Shown piece by piece: positions 9,541 through 18,505 of a stretch of DNA of 64,000 nucleotides. Each line of letters opens with the position of its first letter. The stretch's first letter is position 1. This DNA comes from CAVPTL01 sp963794415. GTDB taxonomy: Bacteria; Actinomycetota; Thermoleophilia; Gaiellales; JAICJC01. The stretch lies in NCBI GenBank assembly GCA_963794415.1, contig CAWCDI010000004.1:372001-436000 (forward strand), in the 5' to 3' direction. Position numbers and translations under genes: made by a program. The notes under the pieces are model-generated. The model was given only the letters and a program-made list of their open reading frames with translations, was not told the origin of the DNA and searched no databases.

Positions 9541-10689
9541 TTAGGCCGACTTCACCTCTTCCCACGCGAGGTCGTACGCGTTGCGGTTGGGCTCCCAGCT
9601 CTGCAGGTGGACGTTGCCTGCGACGAGCGCCTTGGGGTTGCCGAGCGACAGGGACTTGGCCAGGGCCTGATCCTTGATGTCGGCCTCGGTGACGGTGGTG
9701 TTCGCGTTGCCGTAGTAGTAGATGTTGGTCATGTCCGCGCAGGCCTTCTTGTTGATGAAGGACTCGACGTATGCGTGGGCGTGGCGGTAGTTCTTGGTGT
9801 TGGCGCCCAGCATGAACCCGCAGAACCAGCTGAGCCGGCCTTCCTTGGGATCCAGGAACACGAACTTCTTCGTGTTGCCGTTGAGAAGCGGCGGCACGTC
9901 CTGCCAGGAGTAGGCGATGTAGATGGTGTCGGACTTGAGCGCCGGCTGCATCTGGTTGTACTCGCTCTGCCAGTAGAACTTGTTGAGCGGCTTCTGATCG
10001 ATCAGCGTCTGCTTGGCCTGGTCGATCTGATCGTCGGTCATCGCGTCCATGTGCGGGAACCCGAGCTTGAGCGCGGCCACCTCGAGGTTGGATGCGGCGC
10101 CGTCCCAGAGGGCGATCTTGCCCTTGTACTTCGGGTTCCAGGCCAGATCCCAGCTGGTGGCGTCCGCCTCGTCAACCTTCTCGGAGTTGTAGGTCAGGCT
10201 GGCGTAGCCCCAGTCCCACGGGATCATGTACTGCTCGCCCTTCACCTGGGCGGCCTTGGTCAGGTAGGGATTGAGCTCGCTGAAGCTGGGGAGCAGGTCG
10301 AGATCCCATGGCTGGACGAGCCCGCGCGCCACGTAGTCGGGCGTGTTCTCGTTGCAGGGGTGCATGATGTCGAACTGCGTGGAGCTCGACTTCTGCAGCG
10401 CTTGGCTGTCGTTCACGATGTAGGTATAGGTGATGCCGTTGGCGCCGTACTTGTCGGTGTAGGACTTGCCCGGGACCGTCATGTACTTCTGGGCCTTGGT
10501 GCCTGCGGCCTCATATCCACCCCATTCGAGGATGGACAGGTTGCCCGGCTCGGAGCTAATGGGCGGCCGCTTGGTGGACGCCGACGGCGAGCTGCCCGAG
10601 CTGGAGCTCGAGCCGCATGCCGGGAGCAGGGCCGCGCCACCGAGCACGGTTGCAGCTTTCAGAAAATCTCCGCGATCCAACTTGTGCAT
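9541..10689 (-). CDS. potD: PotD-type polyamine/amine-binding lipoprotein
   Basis: A 382-residue extracellular solute-binding protein. The N-terminus has an RGDFLK segment (a partial Tat-like motif), a hydrophobic stretch and a lipobox LPAC with Cys near residue 26, followed by a Ser-rich linker; it should be exported and lipid-anchored. The rest fits the spermidine/putrescine-binding family (ILEWGGYEA near the mature N-terminus). GGAGG lies eight bases before the ATG. First gene of the potD-potB-potC-HbpS operon. Confidence 0.9.
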   Translation of the reverse strand: MHKLDRGDFLKAATVLGGAALLPACGSSSSSGSSPSASTKRPPISSEPGNLSILEWGGYEAAGTKAQKYMTVPGKSYTDKYGANGITYTYIVNDSQALQKSSSTQFDIMHPCNENTPDYVARGLVQPWDLDLLPSFSELNPYLTKAAQVKGEQYMIPWDWGYASLTYNSEKVDEADATSWDLAWNPKYKGKIALWDGAASNLEVAALKLGFPHMDAMTDDQIDQAKQTLIDQKPLNKFYWQSEYNQMQPALKSDTIYIAYSWQDVPPLLNGNTKKFVFLDPKEGRLSWFCGFMLGANTKNYRHAHAYVESFINKKACADMTNIYYYGNANTTVTEADIKDQALAKSLSLGNPKALVAGNVHLQSWEPNRNAYDLAWEEVKSA

Positions 10690-10758
10690 CGAACGAGCCT
10701 CCGCGAGTGGGGAAGCTACGACACTACAGCGGATCCCGGCTGGAAGTAAAGTCCAGCC

Positions 10759-11355
10759 GTGGATTCACGTAAGCCGCAACACCGTCGCTTCAGCCTGGTC
10801 GCCGCCTCGGTGGCAATCGTGCTGGTCGCCGCCGCGGCCGCCTTTCTCGCTCTGGGCCGGGCCGATCCCGCTCCGGCGGCAGCTCCGCCGCCGGCGCTCG
10901 CACCCTCGGCGCTTCCATATCTTCCCAGCAAGACCCTGGTGCTGACCAGCAAGGATCTGGAGGCCGACGCGCACATCCAATCGCTCTCCTCGGAGCTCTC
11001 CTCGACAGGCTTCGTGGTGGGCTTCCAGCGCACGTTCCAGGGGCCGTCGAAGCACCGGCTCGAGCTGGTGCAGTCGCGCACGCTGCGGTTCGCGACCGCG
11101 GCAGGGGCGGCCCGGTTCGCCGCCTTCGTCGGCAAGCACGCAGGCGACTACGTCGGCCAGATCCCCACGGTACGACCGCTCACCTCGGACGGGCGCACGG
11201 GCTCGCAGATCGTGGCCCCGATGTGCGCCTGCCACATGTCCGAGCCCACCCTGCTCGGGGTGGTCAGCAAAGGGCGCAACGTGACGTGGCTCGAGATCAA
11301 CGGCCCGGCCGCGGGCAAGCAGGCGCTGGCCGACCTGCTGCGACAGGCTCCCTGA
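10759..11355 (+). CDS. membrane-anchored hypothetical protein
   Basis: A 198-residue protein starting at GTG. A basic N-terminus is followed by one membrane segment (residues about 12-32), an Ala/Pro-rich linker and a soluble extracytoplasmic domain with a CAC motif. I do not recognise the domain. It is divergent from the potD operon and followed by another single-span secreted protein. Confidence 0.75.
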   Translation: MDSRKPQHRRFSLVAASVAIVLVAAAAAFLALGRADPAPAAAPPPALAPSALPYLPSKTLVLTSKDLEADAHIQSLSSELSSTGFVVGFQRTFQGPSKHRLELVQSRTLRFATAAGAARFAAFVGKHAGDYVGQIPTVRPLTSDGRTGSQIVAPMCACHMSEPTLLGVVSKGRNVTWLEINGPAAGKQALADLLRQAP

Positions 11356-11437
11356 CCGCAGCTATTATGACTCGCAACGAGGGGGCCGCCTCGTTTGCAT
11401 CTGCATGGATGCTGCTTGTCCCTGGGGAGGGGTCGTT

Positions 11438-11968
11438 GTGAGATCAGCGCTGCGGAATTCCATCGGTGGCCAGAGCCACCTCATCTTGCCTGTCGTGCTC
11501 GCGTCCATCGCGCTCACCGGCATCGGCTTCGCGGTCGCGGCGATGGTCGGCACCGGCGCCGACGCCGCGAGCTCGTCCACGGTGTCCACGTTCACCATCC
11601 AGTCGACGATCTCGGGCAGCAACGTCACCGTCGTGCACAACAAGGTCAAGGTCGTGAAGCACGTGGTCAAGGGCAAGGTCATCACGAGGAACGGCAAGTC
11701 CATCACCCTGCCCGCATCCACGTCGTTCCAGCAGATCACCACGCCGGGCAAGACGACGGTCGAGACGCGCGTGAACAACCGCACGCACACGCTCACCAAC
11801 ACGCAGACCCAGACGCAAACGCAGACCAACACCCTGACGCAGACCGACACGCAGACGGTCACGGCGCCCCCGGTCACGGTCACGCCGCCGACGGTGACGG
11901 TCACGCCGCCGCCCGTCACGGTCACGGTGACCTCGCCACCGGTCACGGTGACGGTTCCTCCGACCTAG
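11438..11968 (+). CDS. secreted Thr/Val-rich repeat protein
   Basis: A 176-residue protein from the GTG at 11438, chosen because GGGGAGGGG precedes it. It has one N-terminal membrane segment, then a short domain, a Thr/Gln alternating tract (TQTQTQTN and similar) and a C-terminal low-complexity tail of repeated TVTVTPP-like units. Such tails suit cell-wall spanning or surface exposure. The 3' end overlaps the convergent lyase-like gene by 4 bp. Function unknown. Confidence 0.7.
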   Translation: MRSALRNSIGGQSHLILPVVLASIALTGIGFAVAAMVGTGADAASSSTVSTFTIQSTISGSNVTVVHNKVKVVKHVVKGKVITRNGKSITLPASTSFQQITTPGKTTVETRVNNRTHTLTNTQTQTQTQTNTLTQTDTQTVTAPPVTVTPPTVTVTPPPVTVTVTSPPVTVTVPPT

Positions 11969-13425
11969 GTCGTGAGTGCGGCCACCAGGTCGCTCAGGTC
12001 AGACGCGGGCGGCTCGCCGTCGCGGTGCCGCGGCAGGTGGTGGCGCACCAGCGCGTAGGCATCGGCGGTGCCATGCCCGAGGTCGGCCACCCGCTCACGC
12101 AGATCCACCGCCTGGGCCGCGCAGTAGAGCTCGGTCGCCGCGATGTACATCGCAAGGCCGGTCTGCTGGTGCAGCCGCCGCACCGCCACCGGGGTGGGGA
12201 TGATGCGGTCCTCGATGCCCTCGGCGATGGACGTCGTGGGCGACTCGAGCGTGGCGGGCATCGCGAGCAGACGCACCTCGGCGCTCGCCGCCGCAGCGCC
12301 GTAGACCACGATCGCCAGCCCGTCGCCGCTCGAGTCGTCGCTGGTGCGAAGCCCGGTGGGAAGGCCGCTGAAGGCCGAGTGCATCAGCTTCTGCGACCGC
12401 TCGCACGACGCCGTCGAGACGTGGGCGATCGCGAGCCGCAGGTAGTCGATGACCACGCCGTAGGGCACCGAGTCGAAGTTGCCGTTGGAGAGCGCGCGGC
12501 CGTCGGGCGTGATGACCGGGTTGTCGTGCGAGGCCGTCAGCTCGGCCTCCAGCACGGCGCGCGCATGGCCCAGCGCAACCCGCGCGGCGGCGTGGGTCTG
12601 AGGCACGATGCGCATGGTGAGCGGATCCTGCAGCTCGCGGTGGAGGTCTCCCCGCATCAGCGTGCCGCCGTGCAGCATGGCGCGAAGGCGCGCGATGGAA
12701 TCTGCGAGCCCCGGCACCGGCCGGGCCTCGGCCACCCCCGTGTCGAGCGCCTGCACGTTTCCGAGCATGCCCTCGAAGGTGAGCGCGGCGGCCTGGTCGA
12801 AGCGCTCGAGAAGCGTCCCCACGCCCGCCACGGCGAGCGCTGCGGAGCCCAGCGAGAACGCGTTTGAGTTGACGAAGGCGAGCGCCTCCTTCGAGTCCGG
12901 GCGCCACGGCACCAGGCCGAGCCGGCCGAGCTCTGCCGACCAGTCGCCCTCGCCGGTGAGGGCCTGGGCGATGTCTGCCAGCGGCCCGAGATCGGACTGC
13001 CCCAGCGATCCGGTGGCGCGCGCCCGCGGCGCGAGCCCGGCGTTGAGCGCGGCCACGAGGATGTCTGCGAGCGACTCGCGCACGCCGGAGCGGCCGTGGG
13101 CGAAGCCGGCGAGCTGCACCAGGAGGGTCGCGCGCACCACGGCCTCCGGCACGTCGTTGCCGGTGCCGGTGCGGTGTGAGAGCAGCAGGAGACGGTTGAA
13201 ATCGACCTGCTCGCTGGAGCTCACCGACACCCGCTTCATCGCCCCCACGCCGGTCGTGAGGCCGTAGACCGGCTCGCCGCTTGCCAGCAGCGCATCGACG
13301 CCGGCCCGGCACACCGCGATGCGCTCGCGGGCAGCGGCCGAGAGCTGGACGGGGCGCCCGTCGCGCGCGACTGCCACCACCTGCTCGAGCGTCAGGTGAT
13401 CATCGATGACGATGGCGTCGCTCAA
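11965..13425 (-). CDS. histidine/aromatic ammonia-lyase-like protein lacking the MIO triad
   Basis: A 486-residue protein clearly of the HutH/PAL fold: YGLTTGVGAMK near the N-terminus, RATLLVQLAGFAHGRSGV, KEALAFVNSNAF, ASHDNPV and the C-terminal helical region. At the position where active family members carry GASGDLAPLA, whose Ala-Ser-Gly forms the MIO prosthetic group, this protein reads GQSDLGPLA. It is one residue shorter, with Ala replaced and the MIO glycine missing. It overlaps the MttB-like gene by 4 bp, so the two are co-translated. Either the enzyme works without MIO or it is not a lyase. Confidence 0.88.
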   Translation of the reverse strand: MSDAIVIDDHLTLEQVVAVARDGRPVQLSAAARERIAVCRAGVDALLASGEPVYGLTTGVGAMKRVSVSSSEQVDFNRLLLLSHRTGTGNDVPEAVVRATLLVQLAGFAHGRSGVRESLADILVAALNAGLAPRARATGSLGQSDLGPLADIAQALTGEGDWSAELGRLGLVPWRPDSKEALAFVNSNAFSLGSAALAVAGVGTLLERFDQAAALTFEGMLGNVQALDTGVAEARPVPGLADSIARLRAMLHGGTLMRGDLHRELQDPLTMRIVPQTHAAARVALGHARAVLEAELTASHDNPVITPDGRALSNGNFDSVPYGVVIDYLRLAIAHVSTASCERSQKLMHSAFSGLPTGLRTSDDSSGDGLAIVVYGAAAASAEVRLLAMPATLESPTTSIAEGIEDRIIPTPVAVRRLHQQTGLAMYIAATELYCAAQAVDLRERVADLGHGTADAYALVRHHLPRHRDGEPPASDLSDLVAALTT

Positions 13426-14897
13426 TCGCCCAGCTCTGTGCGGCGGCGGTTGACGAACGCGGTGAGCTCGGCCTTCAGATCCTGGTCGATGGCCGGCTCC
13501 TCGTAGGTCTCGATGGTCTCGCGCCAGATGGTGGCCGCGCGGTCGGCGGCGTCGTGCCCGCCCTTGCCCTTCCAGCGCTCGAAGTTCTCGGTGGACGAGA
13601 GCAGCGGGCGGTAGAAGCAGGTGCGGAACCGCTCCAGCGTGTGCTCGGCGCCCAGGAAGTGGCCGCCGGCGCCGACCTCGACGTGCGCACCCCAGGCGAG
13701 GCTCTCCTCATCGATCTCGAGCGGCGTGAACTCCTCCTGGAGCATGCGCAGCATCTCGATGTCCACGATGAACTTCTCGAACGACGCGACCAGTCCCGAC
13801 TCGAGCCAGCCGGCGGAGTGCGGCACGTAGTTGGCGCCCGCCAGGAAGGTGGGCAGCATCGTGTTCAGGCCCTCGTAGGCAGCCTGCGCGTCGGGCGTCT
13901 GGCTGGAGGTGAGAAAGCCGCCGCCCGCGCGCCACGGCAGGTTGAACCGCCGGGCGATCTGCCCCGAGCAGAGCAGGCCCTGGGCCGACTCCGGACCGCC
14001 GAACCCCGGCGACCCCGACTGCATGTCGGTGTGGGAGAGAAACGATCCCATGAGCACCGGCGCACCGGGGCGCACCAGCTGGGCGAGCGCGATCCCCGCC
14101 AGCGACTCGGCGGTCTGCTGCACCAGCGCCGCCGGCACCGAGGCGGGCGACATCGCGCCCATCAGAAGGAACGGCGTGATGGTGCAGATCTGGCCCGCGG
14201 CCGCATAGATCATGAGCGCGTCGAGCATGCGCGTGTCGTAGCGAAGCGGCGAGTTCACGTTGATGTTGCCGTAGACCGCCGGGCCGACGTCGAGGCCGCC
14301 GCGCTCGCGCATCACCATCTCGGTGAAGGCGATCGAGTCGTTGGCCGCGTCCTCGGTGATGACCGCGCCCTGGTAGGGCTTGTCGGTGAGCGTGACGACC
14401 GAGAGCAGCATGTCGAGGTGGCGCGAGTCGAGCGGGATGTCGTTGGGCTCGCACGGCAGGCCGCCGACGGTGTCGAGCTGATCGAACGTCTGGCTCAGCT
14501 TGCAGAACTTGTCGAAGTCGGCCAGCGTCGCCTCGCGGCGCTCATCGCCCATGCGCACGAACGGGGGGCCCTGCGTGGGCGCGAACACCATGTTCTTGCC
14601 GCCCATGCGCACGTCGCGCGCGGGGTTTCGCGCCGCCAGCGTGTACTCGCTGGGGGCCTTGGCGGCCTGCTCGATGACCCAGTCGGGGTCGAACTTCACC
14701 AGCTCGCCGTCCACCTTCTGGCCCGCCTTGCGGAAGAGCTCGAGGGCGTCGTCGTTCAGAAACTCGATGCCGATCTCGGAGATGAGCCTGCGCCAGCCGC
14801 CCTCGAGCACCGCCATCGCATCGGGCGAGAGGATGTCGTAGCGGGGCATCAGATTTTCGAGCACGCGCAGTAGGTTAGTGCCGTCGGGGAGATCCAT
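13422..14897 (-). CDS. MttB-family (trimethylamine methyltransferase-like) protein without pyrrolysine
   Basis: A 491-residue TIM-barrel protein of the MttB superfamily, ending in AELTAFVNRR. There is no in-frame amber codon, so it belongs to the non-pyrrolysine branch that includes glycine-betaine and other quaternary-amine demethylases. The ATG at 14897 is chosen; an earlier in-frame ATG at 14960 would add a His-rich, non-family extension. No corrinoid protein is adjacent. It is coupled to the degenerate lyase-like gene and divergent from the HigB-HigA-ImmA fusion. Role in methylated amine metabolism is inferred. Confidence 0.87.
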   Translation of the reverse strand: MDLPDGTNLLRVLENLMPRYDILSPDAMAVLEGGWRRLISEIGIEFLNDDALELFRKAGQKVDGELVKFDPDWVIEQAAKAPSEYTLAARNPARDVRMGGKNMVFAPTQGPPFVRMGDERREATLADFDKFCKLSQTFDQLDTVGGLPCEPNDIPLDSRHLDMLLSVVTLTDKPYQGAVITEDAANDSIAFTEMVMRERGGLDVGPAVYGNINVNSPLRYDTRMLDALMIYAAAGQICTITPFLLMGAMSPASVPAALVQQTAESLAGIALAQLVRPGAPVLMGSFLSHTDMQSGSPGFGGPESAQGLLCSGQIARRFNLPWRAGGGFLTSSQTPDAQAAYEGLNTMLPTFLAGANYVPHSAGWLESGLVASFEKFIVDIEMLRMLQEEFTPLEIDEESLAWGAHVEVGAGGHFLGAEHTLERFRTCFYRPLLSSTENFERWKGKGGHDAADRAATIWRETIETYEEPAIDQDLKAELTAFVNRRRTELGD

Positions 14898-14983
14898 GGG
14901 CGGGTGGTGGTTGTGCCTCGACGGGAGATGGGCGACGATGCGATCAAAAACATGCACCATATTGGTTCATCATTTTCTTCCGC

Positions 14984-16342
14984 ATGGAGATCTCCCTCCC
15001 CACCCGCAAGTTTCAAGACCTCTGCGAGTCGGAGAAGAAGCTGCGGCAGGCTTACGGAAAAGCTGGCGCACGGAAAACAGCGGGACGGTTGAACGACCTG
15101 CGAGCGGCGACGACGCTGGAGGACATGCGGAATCTTCCTGGCCGGATTCATGAGCTGACAGGTGATCGCGCTGGTCAGCTCGCCATCGCTCTCGCCGACG
15201 GCAGGCGGCTCATCATCGAGCCGAGAGGAGGACCGGAAACCATGGCTGCGCTGGCACATCGAGCATTTAGCCCCGACTATGCATACCCGCCTGGAGACAC
15301 CGTCGCCGACCTGCTTGACGAGCAGGACATGACCCAGGCCGAGCTCGCGAAACGACTCGGCGTTACGCCCAAACACGTCAATCAGGTCGTCAACGGTGGA
15401 GCATCGATCTCCGCGAGCCTCGCCCTCGGACTGGAAAAAGTGTTCCGCGTCCCGGCGCAATTCTGGCTCAATCGTGAGTCGCTTTATCAGGCAGACGTTG
15501 CCCGACGGAGGGAACTGCAAGAGCTGGAACGGCATGTTCCCTGGGCCAAGACATTCCCGACAAGGGATCTGAAGAAGTCCGGACAGCTCGCGAAGGACGC
15601 AACCGGCGCAGAGCTCGTTCAGGAGCTTCTTCGGTTTCTTGGAGTCGCCGCTCCGGAGCTGTGGGAGACCCGGGCCGCCGCATATCGAAGATCGCAGCAC
15701 TACAAGAGCAACCAGCCGGCGCTGGATGCGTGGCTACGCGTTGGCGAGATCCGCGCGGCGGCGATTGAATGCCAACCGTACAGCCGCGATCGTTTCGTGG
15801 AGGCTCTCGGGACAGCCCGCGCGCACATGCACGACGAACCCGAGAAATGGCAGCCGCTCGTCACCGACGCACTCGCAGACGCAGGGGTCGCGTTTGTCAT
15901 CGTCGATACGTTCCAGGGCGCTCGAGCGCACGGTGCGACGCGCTGGCTGAGTCCCCAAAAGGCGCTGATACAGCTCAGCCTTCGCTACCGCTGGGAGGAC
16001 GTGTTCTGGTTCAGCTTCTTTCACGAGGCCGCCCACGTCCTCCTCCACCGGAAGAAAGGTCTCTTCGTCGATGGCCTCGAGCTCACCGCGCCTGACGCCC
16101 TGGACGACAACCGGCGGATGGAAGCCGAAGCAGACCGCTTCGCGGCCGAGTTCCTCATTCCCAGCCAGTACGAGCCTCGGCTGCGCAGCTTGCGCCTGTC
16201 GGAGATCACCGATTTCGCGGATGAACTCGGCATCACTCCCGCGACCGTCGTGGGGAGGCTCCAACACGACGGACTCATCCACTACGCCGAGAGCGCGAAG
16301 TGGAAGCGGCGGTTGCGCCTTGTCGAGCCGCGAACCGGGTAG
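14984..16342 (+). CDS. HigB-HigA-ImmA/IrrE (toxin-antitoxin-metallopeptidase) fusion
   Basis: One continuous 452-residue frame with three parts. Residues 1-82 match the HigB/RelE-like toxin (KKLRQAYGKAGARKTAGRL, LPGRIHELTGDRAGQ, RRLIIEP) but stop before the toxin's usual last strand. Residues about 95-165 are a HigA-type XRE helix-turn-helix (MTQAELAKRLGVTPKHVNQVV). The remainder is a DUF955/ImmA peptidase with HEAAH zinc motif and EAEADRFAAEFLIP. An internal in-frame ATG at 15241 is preceded by GAGGAGG, so free HigA-ImmA (366 residues) could also be made. HigB and HigA are normally separate genes. Confidence 0.85.
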   Translation: MEISLPTRKFQDLCESEKKLRQAYGKAGARKTAGRLNDLRAATTLEDMRNLPGRIHELTGDRAGQLAIALADGRRLIIEPRGGPETMAALAHRAFSPDYAYPPGDTVADLLDEQDMTQAELAKRLGVTPKHVNQVVNGGASISASLALGLEKVFRVPAQFWLNRESLYQADVARRRELQELERHVPWAKTFPTRDLKKSGQLAKDATGAELVQELLRFLGVAAPELWETRAAAYRRSQHYKSNQPALDAWLRVGEIRAAAIECQPYSRDRFVEALGTARAHMHDEPEKWQPLVTDALADAGVAFVIVDTFQGARAHGATRWLSPQKALIQLSLRYRWEDVFWFSFFHEAAHVLLHRKKGLFVDGLELTAPDALDDNRRMEAEADRFAAEFLIPSQYEPRLRSLRLSEITDFADELGITPATVVGRLQHDGLIHYAESAKWKRRLRLVEPRTG

Positions 16343-16381
16343 GCGACTGCCGTCCGGCCAACTCGGATACCGTTCGGCGCG

Positions 16382-16867
16382 ATGAGCGAACCCGTGGAAC
16401 TCTGGACAGACGGCGCGTGCTCCGGCAATCCGGGGCCGGGCGGCTGGGCGGCGATCCTGCGAAAGGGCGATCGCGTCAAGGAGATCGCCGGCGGCGAGCC
16501 GCTCACCACCAACAACCGGATGGAGCTCCGCTCGGTCATCGAGGGCCTGCGGGCGCTCAACAAGGCGCCGGTGGACGTGGTGATCCACCTCGACTCCGCC
16601 TACGTCGAGAACGCCTTCACCAAGGACTGGATCTCGAACTGGGTGAAGAACGGCTGGCGCACCTCCAACAAGCAGCCGGTGAAGAACCAGGATCTGTGGG
16701 AAGACCTCATGGTCGAGGTCAAGAAGCACAACGTGCGCTGGCAGCTTGTGAAGGGCCACGACGGCGTCGAGTGGAACGAGCGCGCCGACGAGCTGGCGGT
16801 GGCCGAGCGCGACCAGGCCGCGGTGGATGCGGTCGCGAAGTACGGCTCGATCGTCCTTCGCGACTAA
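16382..16867 (+). CDS. rnhA: ribonuclease HI
   Basis: A 161-residue RNase HI that removes RNA from RNA-DNA hybrids. The catalytic carboxylates are visible as D10 (LWTDGACSGNPGPGG), E48 (NNRMELR), D71 (HLDSAYV) and D136 (NERADELA), with H126 in KGHDG. It stands just upstream of the interrupted ABC transporter ATPase gene. Confidence 0.97.
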   Translation: MSEPVELWTDGACSGNPGPGGWAAILRKGDRVKEIAGGEPLTTNNRMELRSVIEGLRALNKAPVDVVIHLDSAYVENAFTKDWISNWVKNGWRTSNKQPVKNQDLWEDLMVEVKKHNVRWQLVKGHDGVEWNERADELAVAERDQAAVDAVAKYGSIVLRD

Positions 16868-16877
16868 CCTGCGGCCG

Positions 16878-17003
16878 ATGTCCGCCGCCCTCGCAATCCA
16901 CGCCGAAGACCTCCGAAAGACCTACAAGCCCGACGTGAAGGCGCTCGACGGCCTCAGCTTCTCGGTCGAGGCGGGCACGGTGTTCGGGCTGCTCGGGCCC
17001 AAC
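16878..17003 (+). pseudogene. ABC transporter ATPase, 5' fragment (interrupted by element)
   Basis: The first 42 codons of a DrrA-type ABC ATPase: an A-loop-like DLRKTYKPDVKALDGLSF segment and the start of Walker A (GLLGPN). After the AAC codon at 17001-17003 the frame enters foreign sequence and stops at about 17031. The remaining 282 codons resume at 27122. Joined, they give a 324-residue protein with an intact GPNGAGKST motif, so the gene is split rather than decayed. Confidence 0.93.
17001..17003. other. attL crossover core (AAC)
   Basis: Left junction of the integrative element inside the Walker A codons of the ABC ATPase. The core AAC is shared with 27119-27121. The reconstructed attB reads GCTCGGGCCC-AAC-GGCGCC, a GC-rich imperfect palindrome. 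A very short shared core is what large serine integrases produce. Confidence 0.85.
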
Positions 17004-17089
17004 GAAGCGAGAAGGAATGGACAAATAGACTGACAGGGTGCATCATGGGTGAAGTACGACTGACCGACACCGACCGAAGGAACGCCCCG

Positions 17090-18505
17090 ATGCCCCAGAA
17101 CTCCAGCACTCCAGACCGCCTCCTCGGCTATGCCCGCGTCAGCCAGGTCGCTGGCCGCGAAGGCGACAGCTACGGCAGCCCAGACGTCCAGCGCCAGGCC
17201 ATCGAGGCTCGCGGCGTCGCCCCCGAAGACGTCCTGGTCGAAGAGGACGTGTCCGGCAAGCTGGCGGCCGACGACCGTGGCCTGGGCGACCTGCTGGCCC
17301 AGGTCGAAGCTGGCCAGGCCGCGGGCATCGTGGTGAACGCGCTTGACCGCTTCGGCCGGACGCTGCGCGGCATCCTGGAGAACGTCGCCCGCCTGCACGC
17401 GGCTGGCGGCTACCTGCTGACCATCCACGACGGCATCGACAGCCGCACCCCCAACGGCAAGATGATGATCGGCATCCTGGGCACCCTGGCCGAAGCCGAA
17501 GTAGACCGCAAGGCCGCCTACTGGGACGCCAGCGTCGCACGGGCCATCGAGCGCGGCGAGTGGGTCGAGTCTGACATCCCGGTCGGCTACCGGCGCGAGC
17601 AGAAAGGCTGGAAGGTCAACCGCCGCGGCGAGCGCGTCGCACAGTGGACTGGGCCGCTGATCGTCAGCGAGATGGACGCCACCTGGATGCGCCACGCGTT
17701 CGAAATGCGCGCCACCGGGAAGTCCTGGGCGGCCATCACGTCCTACCTTCAAGGCCAGGGCGTCAGCATCACGGCCACCGGCACGCGGAACGCCATCCAG
17801 TCCCGAGCCTACCGTGGCGAGTCCGGCCGCGGCCAGCACGTCAACCTGTCGGCCCATCCGGCCCTGGTCAGCGAAGACGTCTGGCAGGCAGCCCAGCGCA
17901 ACGGCGCGCGGCCCGTCCGCACCGGCCGCATCGCCCAGGCAGGCATCCTGTCCGGCGGCGTCGCGACCTGCGCGCACTGCGGCGGCATCATGGGCGTGAC
18001 GTCCACCGGCTCGTTCGTGTCGTATCGCTGCAAGGGCACGAAGCGCATCGGCAACCCCTGCACCTCACCGGCCAGTCTCGGCATCGACGCCGTGGACGGC
18101 CCAGTCCTCGAAGCGCTCCAGGGCAAGATGGCGCGGCGCGCCTCGAAGTCCACCCTGCACGCCGAACTGGACGCTGCCAATGCCGCCTTCGAGGCCGCCA
18201 GCCAGGAACTGTCGGCCTTCGTCGCCGTGGCCAGCGCCGCCGCCCTGGGCGACCTGTACCCCGTCGAGATTCAGCGTCGCCGCGACGACGTGGCCGACGC
18301 CCAGGCACAGCTTGACCTGGTGGGCGAGCGCTTCGCCGCCGACGCCCTCGGCAAGCTGGGCACCGACGTCTCGGCCCTCGACATCGACGGGCAGCGCGAG
18401 ATGGCCCGAGCCTTCATCGAGCGGGTCGAGATTCGCAAGTCCACGAAGGGCCGCTGGGACACGGCCGACCGCTTCGTCATCGTCTGGCGCGAAGGTGTCG
18501 CGTGA
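17090..18505 (+). CDS. int: large serine recombinase (integrase)
   Basis: A 471-residue site-specific recombinase. The N-terminal resolvase domain has the catalytic serine S18 in GYARVS, followed by DRFGRTLRG and ILGTLAEAEVDRK; a Recombinase domain follows (MRHAFEMRATGKSW), then a zinc ribbon (CAHCGG...YRCKG...NPC) and a coiled-coil-rich C-terminus. The ATG at 17090 is chosen because GAAGGA precedes it; an ATG at 17045 has a poor site. It lies under 90 bp from attL, as expected for the enzyme that inserted this element. The next ORF overlaps its stop (GTGA). Confidence 0.95.
   Translation: MPQNSSTPDRLLGYARVSQVAGREGDSYGSPDVQRQAIEARGVAPEDVLVEEDVSGKLAADDRGLGDLLAQVEAGQAAGIVVNALDRFGRTLRGILENVARLHAAGGYLLTIHDGIDSRTPNGKMMIGILGTLAEAEVDRKAAYWDASVARAIERGEWVESDIPVGYRREQKGWKVNRRGERVAQWTGPLIVSEMDATWMRHAFEMRATGKSWAAITSYLQGQGVSITATGTRNAIQSRAYRGESGRGQHVNLSAHPALVSEDVWQAAQRNGARPVRTGRIAQAGILSGGVATCAHCGGIMGVTSTGSFVSYRCKGTKRIGNPCTSPASLGIDAVDGPVLEALQGKMARRASKSTLHAELDAANAAFEAASQELSAFVAVASAAALGDLYPVEIQRRRDDVADAQAQLDLVGERFAADALGKLGTDVSALDIDGQREMARAFIERVEIRKSTKGRWDTADRFVIVWREGVA

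Noticed and set aside
13422..14897. Pyrrolysine-containing MttB
   Set aside because: The frame has no internal TAG codon, so it belongs to the non-pyrrolysine branch.
17000..17006. A 7-bp direct repeat CAACGAA (17000-17006 and 27114-27120) as the attachment core
   Set aside because: Crossover there would leave four extra bases and destroy the reading frame and Walker A. Using the 3-bp AAC core restores the gene exactly, so CAACGAA is coincidental.
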